From Aquabacterium sp. (GTDB lineage Bacteria; Pseudomonadota; Gammaproteobacteria; Burkholderiales; Burkholderiaceae_C): a DNA stretch of 64,000 nt. Where the stretch lies: the NCBI RefSeq assembly GCF_016234775.1, contig NZ_JACRAH010000001.1, positions 62,001-126,000 on the forward strand. The letters run 5' to 3'. The position numbers were made by a program, and so were the translations under genes. Position 1 is the first letter of the stretch; every line of letters starts with the position of its first letter. This document shows, one piece after another, positions 52,673-60,659 of this stretch. The notes beneath the pieces were generated by a model, which saw nothing but the letters and a program-made list of their open reading frames with translations, was not told the origin of the DNA and made no database searches.

Positions 52673-53158
52673 ATGAGTGCCAATTCATCGCTGCTTGTAG
52701 TACTGGAGTCTGCGGAGAAGGCGAGAGATGAAGCCGTGGCAGAGCTCGAAGGCGGCAAGAGAGCCTATGAGGCCGCACGCCAGCAGGCGCAATCGCTTTT
52801 TGACTGGCGCAGCGAGTACCAGAAACGCTGGCAGTCTCAATTTCGCCAGGTGGGTGGAATGGAGATCATGCGGTGTTATCAGGACTTCATGCAGCGATTG
52901 GCCGAGGCCATTTCGGATCAGGATAAGAGGGTAGAGCAGGCACGTCTGTATATGGAGCGTTGCAGGGCTTTGCTGATTGAGCGTGAGCGCAAGGTGGCCG
53001 CGGTAGCTCAATTAATGGACAGAAGGCTGGTCGAGCTACAGACAAAGCAGAACCGGCAGGATCAGAAAGCCACCGACGAAGTCGCTTCGCGCGCAGGCCG
53101 ATCAGGTTTCGGTATGGGTGCAGGCGGATCGCCGCTGCCATCCGGTTCCATCGGCTGA
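52673..53158 (+). CDS. fliJ: Flagellar export protein FliJ
   Basis: Small coiled-coil protein that sits in the FliI hexamer and helps recycle chaperones. The 161 residues are almost entirely helical with heptads in ESAEKARDEAVAELEGGKRA and ERERKVAAVAQLMDRRLVEL. The C-terminal tail is Gly/Ser-rich. FliJ is poorly conserved, so its position between fliI and fliK is a large part of the evidence. A short AAGG site precedes the ATG. Confidence 0.88.
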   Translation: MSANSSLLVVLESAEKARDEAVAELEGGKRAYEAARQQAQSLFDWRSEYQKRWQSQFRQVGGMEIMRCYQDFMQRLAEAISDQDKRVEQARLYMERCRALLIERERKVAAVAQLMDRRLVELQTKQNRQDQKATDEVASRAGRSGFGMGAGGSPLPSGSIG

Positions 53159-53197
53159 CAGCGGGTTGGACGGGCCTTTCAGGACAAGGATCGCATC

Positions 53198-54637
53198 ATG
53201 GCTACACCGATCAAATCGACGAATGCCTCGGCCAATGTGCCCGGCGTGAACGGCGTGTCTCCTGCCATCAGTGATTTGCTGGCGCGCTTTGGCGCTCAGG
53301 GCGACGGTCAGAATCAGCAAGCGGCTTTCTCCCAGTGGATGGAAAAGCACGCCATCGTGTCTCCGGGCGCGACCGCCTCGGGCGCGGGTAGCGCCGCCAA
53401 ATCCCCAGCCGCTGAGCACAACGGCTTGTCTGCCTCTGCTGCAGAACAGGCCATGCTGAGAGCCAAGCAGCAAGCCGCCATGGCCACGCGCCCGGTCCAG
53501 ACACCGGCGCAGCCGGCACCGCAGGCCCGCGTCAACCAGCCGGACGATGAGGGGGCGCGCGCAAGCGGGGCTTCCTCAGCCAAACCGGCTTCGACGCAGG
53601 CCAGCAAGAACACGAAGCCTGCAGACAAGACCGCCAAGGCAGGCAAGGCTGAAGGTGCCGACAAGGCCGATAACGCCAAGGATGGCGATGACAGCGTCAA
53701 CTTCACGACGGCCCTGGGCGATGGCGTTGCTGTGGTGCGTGAACTGACGCCCCCGCCTTCCATTCAACCCGGTGATTCAGCCGGGATGATGGCTTGGCTG
53801 GCCAGCCTGACGCACGGTGAGCTGGCCCAAGGCAAGCCAACAGATGCGGCTGGCGGCACGACAGATACCAGCGCGCAGGCGGGCAGTGTGCTCAAGACCA
53901 CAGACGGCCAGGCTGCTGATGCCGCCTTGCTGGACGCCAAGGGCGCAGCCGCAGGTACGCCAGGCGCCGTGGCCCTGGACAACGCCCTGTGGCAAAACGT
54001 CAGCGCCAGTGCCGCCACCCAGGTGGAGGCCATGATGAACCAAGCTGGTAAGGGCCTGGACGGGCGAGCCGACGGGGATTCCCTGGCCGGCCTGCTGCCA
54101 GGTGGTGGCTTGACCGGTGCCTCGCTGGGCAACCCCCTGGAAGCCAAGGCTGGCGTGAGGCATGAGTCCGCCACGCTGCCCACCCCTGTTGATTCCCCGG
54201 ATTTTGCGCAAGCCCTGGCTGAAAAGGTCAATATGTGGGTGAGTGCCACCAAGGCGGATGGCTCGATGACGGCCGAGTTGCACCTCAACCCGGCAGAAAT
54301 GGGCCCGATCAACGTGAAAATTTCACTGGATGGCCAAACCGCGCAGGTGGATTTCGCTGCGGCGGCGTTAGAAACGAGAAAGGCCATCGAAGCCAGCCTG
54401 TCCATGCTGTCGAGTGCCTTGAGTGATGTCGGGTTGAACATGACCGGTGGTGACGTCTCCTCGCAGACGGCCCAGCAACAGTTCAGCCAGGGATCTGCCC
54501 AGGCGCAAGGCGGTGCAGGCCGCGCAAATGGTGCCGCAGACAGTGGTGACTCCGAGTCGGGTGTGGATCCCGCCGGCATGCGCCCTGTCAACGCACCTCG
54601 TCCCGGCCGCCTGGGCGGTCTGGACCTCTACGCTTGA
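53198..54637 (+). CDS. fliK: Flagellar hook-length control protein FliK
   Basis: Molecular ruler and substrate-specificity switch of the export apparatus. The 479-residue protein has a long Ala/Lys/Pro-rich, largely disordered N-terminal ruler (about residues 1-330) and the C-terminal Flg_hook domain (LHLNPAEMGPINVKISLDGQ, FAAAALETRKAIEASLSML, LSDVGLNM). The Gln/Gly/Ser-rich tail follows. Ruler length is variable among species. AGGA precedes the ATG. Confidence 0.92.
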   Translation: MATPIKSTNASANVPGVNGVSPAISDLLARFGAQGDGQNQQAAFSQWMEKHAIVSPGATASGAGSAAKSPAAEHNGLSASAAEQAMLRAKQQAAMATRPVQTPAQPAPQARVNQPDDEGARASGASSAKPASTQASKNTKPADKTAKAGKAEGADKADNAKDGDDSVNFTTALGDGVAVVRELTPPPSIQPGDSAGMMAWLASLTHGELAQGKPTDAAGGTTDTSAQAGSVLKTTDGQAADAALLDAKGAAAGTPGAVALDNALWQNVSASAATQVEAMMNQAGKGLDGRADGDSLAGLLPGGGLTGASLGNPLEAKAGVRHESATLPTPVDSPDFAQALAEKVNMWVSATKADGSMTAELHLNPAEMGPINVKISLDGQTAQVDFAAAALETRKAIEASLSMLSSALSDVGLNMTGGDVSSQTAQQQFSQGSAQAQGGAGRANGAADSGDSESGVDPAGMRPVNAPRPGRLGGLDLYA

Positions 54638-54776
54638 GGGCATCCGAGGCCGCCGCTGGGAATCAAGCGTGTTTCACATCGTTTATTGATCCATTGCGAC
54701 GGCGCTGACTTCGAATAATCCACTCATGACCTTGCGCCTTTTTGGCCCCGTGTCATGAACACCAGGAGATACGCGA

Positions 54777-55412
54777 ATGTCAGCAGCCCCCGCCGCCGCC
54801 CCGGCTGAAGGCGATGCCCCCAAAAAGGGCCCCAAGAAACTCATCATCATCATTGCTGCCGTCGTCCTGCTTCTCGTTCTGGGCGGGGGCGGTGCCTTGT
54901 TCATGATGAAGAAGAAGGCCGCCGAGGCTGAAGCCGCCGCTGCAGCCGAAGAAGAAGACGGTGGCCACGCCAAGCCCGCCAAGGAAGCCAAGAAGCCCGA
55001 ACACAAGGGTGACAAGGCTGCGCCTCCTGCTTTTGTGCCGCTGGACCCATTTGTTGTCAATCTGGCTGACCGCGACTCCGAGCGCTTTGCGCAAGTCGGT
55101 ATCACGCTGCAGGTCGACGACGCCAAGATGAGCGAAGAGATGAAGGCCTACATGCCCGCCATCCGCAACGCCATCTTGCTGATCCTGTCGCACAAGTCCT
55201 CCGAGGAACTGCTGAGTCAGGAAGGCAAGCACAAGCTGGCTGAAGAAATCCGCCGTGACGCAGCGCGCGCCATGGGCTACGAGATCGAGGATCCTGAAGA
55301 AGAGGATGCCGCTGTGGAAGACACGCCCAAGAAAAAGAAGAAGAAAAAGAAGAAGGTCGAGTCCTACAACCCGATTGTGCAAGTGCACTACGCGAACTTC
55401 ATCATCCAGTGA
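54777..55412 (+). CDS. fliL: Flagellar basal body-associated protein FliL with charged insert
   Basis: Inner-membrane protein around the stator. The 211 residues are longer than the usual 150-175. After an Ala/Pro/Lys N-terminus comes one membrane helix (LIIIIAAVVLLLVLGGGGAL), a Lys/Glu/Ala-rich linker (about residues 45-82), then the FliL core (PLDPFVVNLADRDSERFAQV) and the stress-type C-terminus. Near the end there is an acidic-then-basic insert (EEEDAAVED then nine consecutive Lys, nt 55302-55358) before the final VQVHYANFIIQ. A 139-bp gap upstream could contain a promoter. GGAG precedes the ATG. Confidence 0.92.
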   Translation: MSAAPAAAPAEGDAPKKGPKKLIIIIAAVVLLLVLGGGGALFMMKKKAAEAEAAAAAEEEDGGHAKPAKEAKKPEHKGDKAAPPAFVPLDPFVVNLADRDSERFAQVGITLQVDDAKMSEEMKAYMPAIRNAILLILSHKSSEELLSQEGKHKLAEEIRRDAARAMGYEIEDPEEEDAAVEDTPKKKKKKKKKVESYNPIVQVHYANFIIQ

Positions 55413-55457
55413 TGTCTTGCTGACCCCTTATTCAACGGTCCCGGAAGTCCTCAGGCC

Positions 55458-56459
55458 ATGAACCAGCAGATCCTTTCTCAAGACGAAGTTGATGCCCTCT
55501 TGCAAGGCATCACGGGCGAGAGCCAGAAGCTGGAGCAGGAAGAAGCGCCCAAGGAAGGCATTCGCGACTACAACCTGGCTCAGCAGGAACGCATCGTTCG
55601 TGGGCGCATGCCCACGATGGAAATCATCAACGAGCGTTTTGCGCGCAACATCCGCATCGGCTTGTTCAACCTGATCCGCAAGTCACCGGAAGTGTCCGTG
55701 GGCGGCATCAAGGTGCAGAAGTACAGCGCCTTCCTGCGCGAGATCGTGGTGCCCACCAACTTCAACATCATGGCCGTGCGACCCCTGCGCGGGTCCGGCC
55801 TGATCGTTTGCGACCCCACGCTGGTTTTCGGCGTGATCGACGCGTTGTTTGGCGGCGTTGGCAAGTTCCACACCCGCATCGAAGGCCGTGATTTCTCGGC
55901 CACCGAGCAGCGCGTGATCCATCGCCTGGTCGAGGTGATCACCGCCGAGTACAAGAAATCGTGGCAGGGCATCTACCCCGTCGAGCTGGACTACCAGCGT
56001 TCGGAAATGCAGCCTCAGTTCGCCACGGTGGCCACCCCCAGCGAGATCGTGGTGTGCTGCTCGTTCACGCTGGAGATCGGCGATACCAGCGGCACGATCC
56101 ACATCTGCATTCCCTACGCCACGCTGGAGCCCATCCGCGACATCCTGTTCTCGTCCATCCAGGGTGACTCGGCCGAGCCGGATCGTCGCTGGGTGAAGTT
56201 GCTGACCCAACAGATCCAGTCCGCCGAGGTGGACCTCGTGGCCGAGTTGGCCCATGCCCCGGCCACCGTCGAGCAGTTGCTGGCCTTCAAGCCGGGTGAC
56301 TTCATCGAGCTGGATCTCGAAAAAATCATCAAGGCCAAGGTGGACGGCGTGCCCGTCTTCGATTGCTACTACGGCACATCGAACAACAAGTACTCCTTGC
56401 GTATCGACAAGCTTCTGACCGCCGGCAACATGAGTTGGCTTGGAGACCAAAATGTCTGA
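55458..56459 (+). CDS. fliM: Flagellar motor switch protein FliM
   Basis: C-ring protein that binds phospho-CheY. The 333-residue protein starts with the CheY-binding segment ILSQDEVDALLQGITGE. The middle CheC-like domain includes NERFARNIRIGLFNLIRKSP, and the C-terminal SpoA/FliN-like domain includes VEQLLAFKPGDFIELDLEK. The stop overlaps the start of fliN. Confidence 0.97.
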   Translation: MNQQILSQDEVDALLQGITGESQKLEQEEAPKEGIRDYNLAQQERIVRGRMPTMEIINERFARNIRIGLFNLIRKSPEVSVGGIKVQKYSAFLREIVVPTNFNIMAVRPLRGSGLIVCDPTLVFGVIDALFGGVGKFHTRIEGRDFSATEQRVIHRLVEVITAEYKKSWQGIYPVELDYQRSEMQPQFATVATPSEIVVCCSFTLEIGDTSGTIHICIPYATLEPIRDILFSSIQGDSAEPDRRWVKLLTQQIQSAEVDLVAELAHAPATVEQLLAFKPGDFIELDLEKIIKAKVDGVPVFDCYYGTSNNKYSLRIDKLLTAGNMSWLGDQNV

Positions 56460-56934
56460 AGAATTTCCACCCGAATCCGGTGCCAACGCCGAACAGGACG
56501 CGATGGCCGCAGAGTGGGAGGCCGCGCTGGCGCAGCAGGCCTCGACACCTCAGCCAGATATGGACGAGTTCGCCAGCGCCGCTGCCAGCGAAGTGACCAA
56601 TGCCCAGGCGCAGATGACGCCTGCCGCTTTTGCCAACTTTGCGCCTTCACAGGCCAGTTCGGCCGGCAACGACATCAGCATGATCCTGGACATCCCGGTT
56701 CAGCTGACGGTGGAACTGGGCCGCACGCGCATTCCTATCAAGAACATCCTGCAACTGGCGCAAGGCTCCGTGGTGGAGCTCGACGCCATGGCCGGCGAGC
56801 CCATGGACGTGCTGGTCAACGGCTTCCTGATCGCGCAAGGCGAAGTGGTGGTGGTCAACGACAAGTTCGGTATCCGTCTGACCGACATCGTCACGCCGTC
56901 CGAACGCATGCGCCGCCTCAGCAAGGGCAACTGA
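56452..56934 (+). CDS. fliN: Flagellar motor switch protein FliN
   Basis: C-ring bottom protein and export docking site. The 160 residues have a variable acidic N-terminus (about 1-75) and a C-terminal SpoA domain (LDIPVQLTVELGRTRIPIKN, LLQLAQGSVVELD-like run, VNGFLIAQGEVVVVNDKFGI, RLTDIVTPSERM). The ATG at 56452 lies within the fliM stop region; the ATG at 56440 would be within fliM and is rejected. Confidence 0.95.
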   Translation: MSEEFPPESGANAEQDAMAAEWEAALAQQASTPQPDMDEFASAAASEVTNAQAQMTPAAFANFAPSQASSAGNDISMILDIPVQLTVELGRTRIPIKNILQLAQGSVVELDAMAGEPMDVLVNGFLIAQGEVVVVNDKFGIRLTDIVTPSERMRRLSKGN

Positions 56935-56950
56935 ACAGGATCGATCAGAG

Positions 56951-57301
56951 ATGCCTTCTACTGGTTTGACCGTGGTCTGGTTTTTGGGCGTCGTGGCCCT
57001 GATTCCCTTGACACTCTGGGTTCTCAAACGCTCCGGCCTGGCCACGGGCACCGTTGGGGGCGCACCTGCGCTGATCAAGCCTGTCGGGCAGCTCAACATC
57101 GGGCCGGGCCAACGCCTGGTGACCGTGGAAGTGGGCTCCGGCGACAGCCGCACCTGGCTGGTGCTGGGCGTGACCGCGCAGCACATCAACACCTTGCACA
57201 CGATGGCACCGCAAATCGCACCTGTGGCCGAACCAGCCACCCCTTCCTTCACCAACCTGCTGCGTCGCTCTTTGGGCCAGCAAGACAAGGGGCCGGTTTG
57301 A
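56951..57301 (+). CDS. fliO: Flagellar biosynthesis protein FliO
   Basis: Short inner-membrane protein that assists FliP assembly. The 116 residues have one N-terminal membrane segment ([18 protein letters not shown]) and the conserved cytoplasmic block [20 protein letters not shown], with [17 protein letters not shown]. Its TGA overlaps the fliP ATG by one base. Confidence 0.9.
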   Translation: MPSTGLTVVWFLGVVALIPLTLWVLKRSGLATGTVGGAPALIKPVGQLNIGPGQRLVTVEVGSGDSRTWLVLGVTAQHINTLHTMAPQIAPVAEPATPSFTNLLRRSLGQQDKGPV

Positions 57302-58086
57302 TGCGCACCAACGTGAAATCTCTTACCTGGCTGGGCCGTGCCGCCTTGCTGGCTGTGATGTTGGTCGGGGCGCTGGGCAGTTCGGCCGCCATGGCGCAAA
57401 GTGCCGGTGGCAGCAGCACCTTGCCGTTGCTCGTGGGGCAGGGCGCTGGTGGCAACAGCTACTCCGTGCCCGTGCAAACCTTGCTGTTCTTCACGGCATT
57501 GAGCTTCCTGCCTGCCGTGCTGCTGATGATGACGGGCTTCACCCGCATCGCCATCGTGCTGAGCCTGATGCGCCAGGCCATTGGCACCCAGGCGGCGCCA
57601 CCCAACCAGGTGGTGATCGGCCTGTCGCTGTTTCTGACCCTGTTCGTGATGGGCCCGACGCTGGACAAGGTCTACAAGGATGCTTACGAGCCCTTTGCCA
57701 CCAACCAGATCAGCTTCAACGAAGCGCTGGAGCGCGGCCAGGGCCCCATGCGCAGCTTCATGCTCAAGCAGACCCGCCAGTCCGACCTGGGGCTGTTCGT
57801 CAAGCTCGCCAGGCTGGAAGGCGATGTCAAACCCGAGACCGTGCCGCTGCGCGTGCTGGTGCCTGCCTTTGTCACCAGCGAGTTGAAGTCCGCTTTCCAG
57901 ATCGGCTTTCTGATCTTCATTCCATTCCTGGTGATCGACATGATCGTGGCCAGCGTGCTCATGAGCCTGGGGATGATGATGTTGTCGCCCGTGATGGTGG
58001 CCCTGCCGTTCAAGCTGATGCTGTTCGTGCTGGCCGATGGCTGGAACCTGTTGCTGGGCTCTCTGGCCGCCAGCTTCGTTCAGTAG
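57301..58086 (+). CDS. fliP: Flagellar export gate protein FliP
   Basis: Core of the export gate with FliQ and FliR. The 261-residue protein has a cleavable signal peptide ending around AMAQS. The conserved membrane blocks are [36 protein letters not shown], and the C-terminal [20 protein letters not shown] and [20 protein letters not shown]. The ATG at 57301 was used because the TTG three bases earlier sits inside fliO. Confidence 0.97.
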   Translation: MRTNVKSLTWLGRAALLAVMLVGALGSSAAMAQSAGGSSTLPLLVGQGAGGNSYSVPVQTLLFFTALSFLPAVLLMMTGFTRIAIVLSLMRQAIGTQAAPPNQVVIGLSLFLTLFVMGPTLDKVYKDAYEPFATNQISFNEALERGQGPMRSFMLKQTRQSDLGLFVKLARLEGDVKPETVPLRVLVPAFVTSELKSAFQIGFLIFIPFLVIDMIVASVLMSLGMMMLSPVMVALPFKLMLFVLADGWNLLLGSLAASFVQ

Positions 58087-58101
58087 GGAAGAGGGTAAAA
58101 C

Positions 58102-58371
58102 ATGGATCCGCAACAAGTACTGACTTTCAGCCGCGATGGCTTGCTGACCCTGTTGACCGTCTGCGGCCCCATCGTGCTGGTGGTGCTGGCCGTGGGCCTG
58201 ATCGTGTCCATCTTCCAGGCTGCCACTCAGATTCACGAACAGACCCTGTCTTTCGTGCCCAAGCTGCTGGCTGCCTTTGCCACACTTGCCGTGGCCGGCC
58301 CCTGGATGATGAGCAAGCTGGTGGACTACATCCAGCAGGTGCTGCAGTCGATCCCGTCCGTGGTGAGCTGA
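58102..58371 (+). CDS. fliQ: Flagellar export gate protein FliQ
   Basis: Two-helix export-gate subunit of 89 residues. Helix 1 spans LLTVCGPIVLVVLAVGLIVS, followed by the conserved IFQAATQIHEQTLSFVPKL, and helix 2 LLAAFATLAVAGPWMMSKL. It sits between fliP and fliR at 15- and 29-bp distances. Confidence 0.97.
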   Translation: MDPQQVLTFSRDGLLTLLTVCGPIVLVVLAVGLIVSIFQAATQIHEQTLSFVPKLLAAFATLAVAGPWMMSKLVDYIQQVLQSIPSVVS

Positions 58372-58400
58372 AAGCTCGCCGCCGCACCTGAGTCAGCCAC

Positions 58401-59162
58401 ATGGTGAGTTTTTCGGAAGCCCAGGTTCTGGCCTGGATCACGCCCTGGCTCTGGCCCTTCTTTCGTGTGCTGGGCCTGTTCACCTCAGCGCCCGTGCTGT
58501 CGATGCGGGTGATTCCCCGGCGCGTTCGCCTGAGCCTGGCCATCCTGATCGTGATCTGCGCGCAGCCCAGCCTGCCTGAGATGCCGCCCATCGAGCTCAA
58601 CTCGGCTGGCTCGCTGATGGTGATCGCGCACGAGGTGCTGATCGGCCTGACCATGGGTTTTGCCGCCCGTGTGGTGTTCGCCGCCATCGAGTTTGCGGGG
58701 GAACTGGTGGGCCTGCAGATGGGCCTGAACTTCGCCAGCTTCTTTGATCCCATGAGCGGCTCTCAGGTCACCGCGGTCAGCCGCTTCTACGGCACCACGG
58801 CGGCCTGGCTGTTCGTGGTCATGAACGGGCACCTGATGTTGACCGGCGCCGTGCTGGGCAGCTTCCATGCTTTTCCCGTGACGCCGGAACCGCTGGGTTT
58901 CCTCAGCATCGTCCAACCCCAGGTCTGGGGCGCCGAGGTGTTCAAGCTGGGCTTGTGGGTGTCGCTACCCGTGGTGTCCATGCTGATTCTGGTCAACCTC
59001 GTGATGGGGTTGATGGCCCGCGTGGCGCCACAGATGAACATCTTCTCCATTGGCTTTCCGATCACCCTGGCCGTGGGCTTCACCGGCCTGTGGCTGACGC
59101 TGCCCATGATGCAGACGCCCCTGACGATGGCGCTGGAACGGATGATGGGTTACTTCCAGTGA
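58401..59162 (+). CDS. fliR: Flagellar export gate protein FliR
   Basis: Export-gate subunit of 253 residues with about six hydrophobic helices. Family blocks are FRVLGLFTSAPVLSMRVIPR, EVLIGLTMGFAARVVFAAIE and GELVGLQMGLNFASFFDP. The last membrane blocks are NLVMGLMARVAPQMNIFSIG and FPITLAVGFTGLWLTLPMM. It is the last flagellar gene here; flhB is not adjacent in this window. Confidence 0.96.
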   Translation: MVSFSEAQVLAWITPWLWPFFRVLGLFTSAPVLSMRVIPRRVRLSLAILIVICAQPSLPEMPPIELNSAGSLMVIAHEVLIGLTMGFAARVVFAAIEFAGELVGLQMGLNFASFFDPMSGSQVTAVSRFYGTTAAWLFVVMNGHLMLTGAVLGSFHAFPVTPEPLGFLSIVQPQVWGAEVFKLGLWVSLPVVSMLILVNLVMGLMARVAPQMNIFSIGFPITLAVGFTGLWLTLPMMQTPLTMALERMMGYFQ

Positions 59163-59195
59163 ACTGAGGCAGTTTTGGCGCTAACCTTGGCGCCC

Positions 59196-60602
59196 ATGAA
59201 ATTGCCATCACGTCGTCCTTCGATTCGTCCCACGCCTGTGGCCAAACGGGCGTCTTCCAACGTTTTCGCACGAGATGATCGCCCTACGCGCCGTCAGGTG
59301 CTGGAGGGTCTGGTGGGCGCCGGTGTGGCGGGCGCGGTGGGCTTGCCGGCATGGGCAGGCAAGGGTGACAAGACGGACAAGCCTGGTGAGGGTATCTGGA
59401 AACCGGATCACACGGTCATCGTGATTCTGGAAAACCTCTCGGCCTACGACGCGACCTCTGGCCAGCTCAGAGGCCGCAATGCGCCGGTGTATGACTCAAG
59501 CAAGTCAGACTGGACGTATTTCAACGAACTGGCGGGCAAGGGCGTGCGTTTCAGCAATTCGCACTTCGGGCGCACGCCTTACAACTCGAATCTGCCAACC
59601 CGCTCCAGCCAGCCCAACTACCTGTTTTTGTTTTCCGGGCACAACCAGGGCGTGTTGCCGGCGTGGTTCGAAGACGAACGGTCTCCCTACAAAGGTGTGG
59701 CCCTGCGTGATCGCCGCGGCCAGTTGCTGCCGACCACCACCGAAACCAATGTGGGTGTGGCCAACAGCAATGTGCCCAACTCCTGGCTGCCTTTTACCTC
59801 GCCCAATCTAGGGGCGGCCATTCTGCAAAGCGGAGGCACCTTCCTGAGCTTTTCCGAATCCCTGCCGTATCCAAGCTGGAACTGCGGCACGGACTCCAGC
59901 GTGGCGCCTTGCAGCGCCAACTTTGCCTTCACGGACGATTACCGCCGCAAGCACAACCCGGCGGTGAACTGGACGGACCAGATCAACCCCACCAGCCCGC
60001 GCGGCCTCAAGGGCGACCTGGCCAACCATGTGATGCCGGTGAGCGTCAACCTGGCGTTCGAGCCGACCAAGGACCCTGTGCTCAAACAAAGCTTTCGCGG
60101 CTTTGCCAAAGACGCCAACGGCAAGGCCTTGCCCTTTGACAGCCTGCCCAAGGTCTCGATCGTGGTGCCCAACGAGCAGCACGATGCGCACAGCAACTCC
60201 GCGAAGGTGGCAGACGACTGGCTGCGCCAGAACATCGGCGCTTACGCCGAGTGGGCGCAGAAGAACAACAGCCTGCTGATCGTCACGTTCGACGAAGATG
60301 GCAGTACCGATGGCAGCCAGGGCGACGCCTACATGACCGGTGCGCACCGCATACCGACGGTCTTTTTCGGTGCCGGCGTGAAACAGGGCGTGGTCGATCA
60401 ACGGATCGACCACCTGAACGTGCTGGCCACGGTTCTGTGGCTCAATGGGGCGCTGGAGCGCTTTCGGGCCGATTTCCGCCAATTTCACAAGGTGGTGGAC
60501 GGATCCGGCTCCGAGGCAGAGAAAGAATGGCTCAATCTGGTGCCGATCACGAATGTGTTCGAGCGCACGCAGGCGAAATCCCAGGACAAGCCTGCCAGAT
60601 AG
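59196..60602 (+). CDS. Tat-exported phosphoesterase (acid phosphatase / phospholipase C family)
   Basis: A 468-residue periplasmic or secreted enzyme of the phospholipase C/AcpA-like phosphoesterase family. A twin-arginine signal TRRQVLEGLVGAGVAGAVGL lies at about residues 30-50. The catalytic domain shows VIVILENLSAYD, where the family metal Glu-Asn sits, FSNSHFGRTPYNSNLPTRSS, PNEQHDAHSNS and IVTFDEDG. The substrate may be a phosphate ester or phospholipid; this cannot be told from sequence. The ATG at 59196 was chosen; the ORF extends to a TTG at 59175. The flagellar operon ends 33 bp upstream, so it may read through. Confidence 0.85.
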   Translation: MKLPSRRPSIRPTPVAKRASSNVFARDDRPTRRQVLEGLVGAGVAGAVGLPAWAGKGDKTDKPGEGIWKPDHTVIVILENLSAYDATSGQLRGRNAPVYDSSKSDWTYFNELAGKGVRFSNSHFGRTPYNSNLPTRSSQPNYLFLFSGHNQGVLPAWFEDERSPYKGVALRDRRGQLLPTTTETNVGVANSNVPNSWLPFTSPNLGAAILQSGGTFLSFSESLPYPSWNCGTDSSVAPCSANFAFTDDYRRKHNPAVNWTDQINPTSPRGLKGDLANHVMPVSVNLAFEPTKDPVLKQSFRGFAKDANGKALPFDSLPKVSIVVPNEQHDAHSNSAKVADDWLRQNIGAYAEWAQKNNSLLIVTFDEDGSTDGSQGDAYMTGAHRIPTVFFGAGVKQGVVDQRIDHLNVLATVLWLNGALERFRADFRQFHKVVDGSGSEAEKEWLNLVPITNVFERTQAKSQDKPAR

Positions 60603-60645
60603 TCGCCCGAAAGCCAACCGCCCTCAAATCGCCTGACGAAGTTCG

Positions 60646-60651
60646 TAGAAT
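60646..60651 (+). promoter_or_regulatory. Candidate -10 immediately before parE (possible leaderless start)
   Basis: TAGAAT ends eight bases before the parE ATG. Transcription would then begin at or very near the start codon, and no Shine-Dalgarno is present. The -35 region is weak. Confidence 0.3.
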
Positions 60652-60659
60652 CGGCGCCC

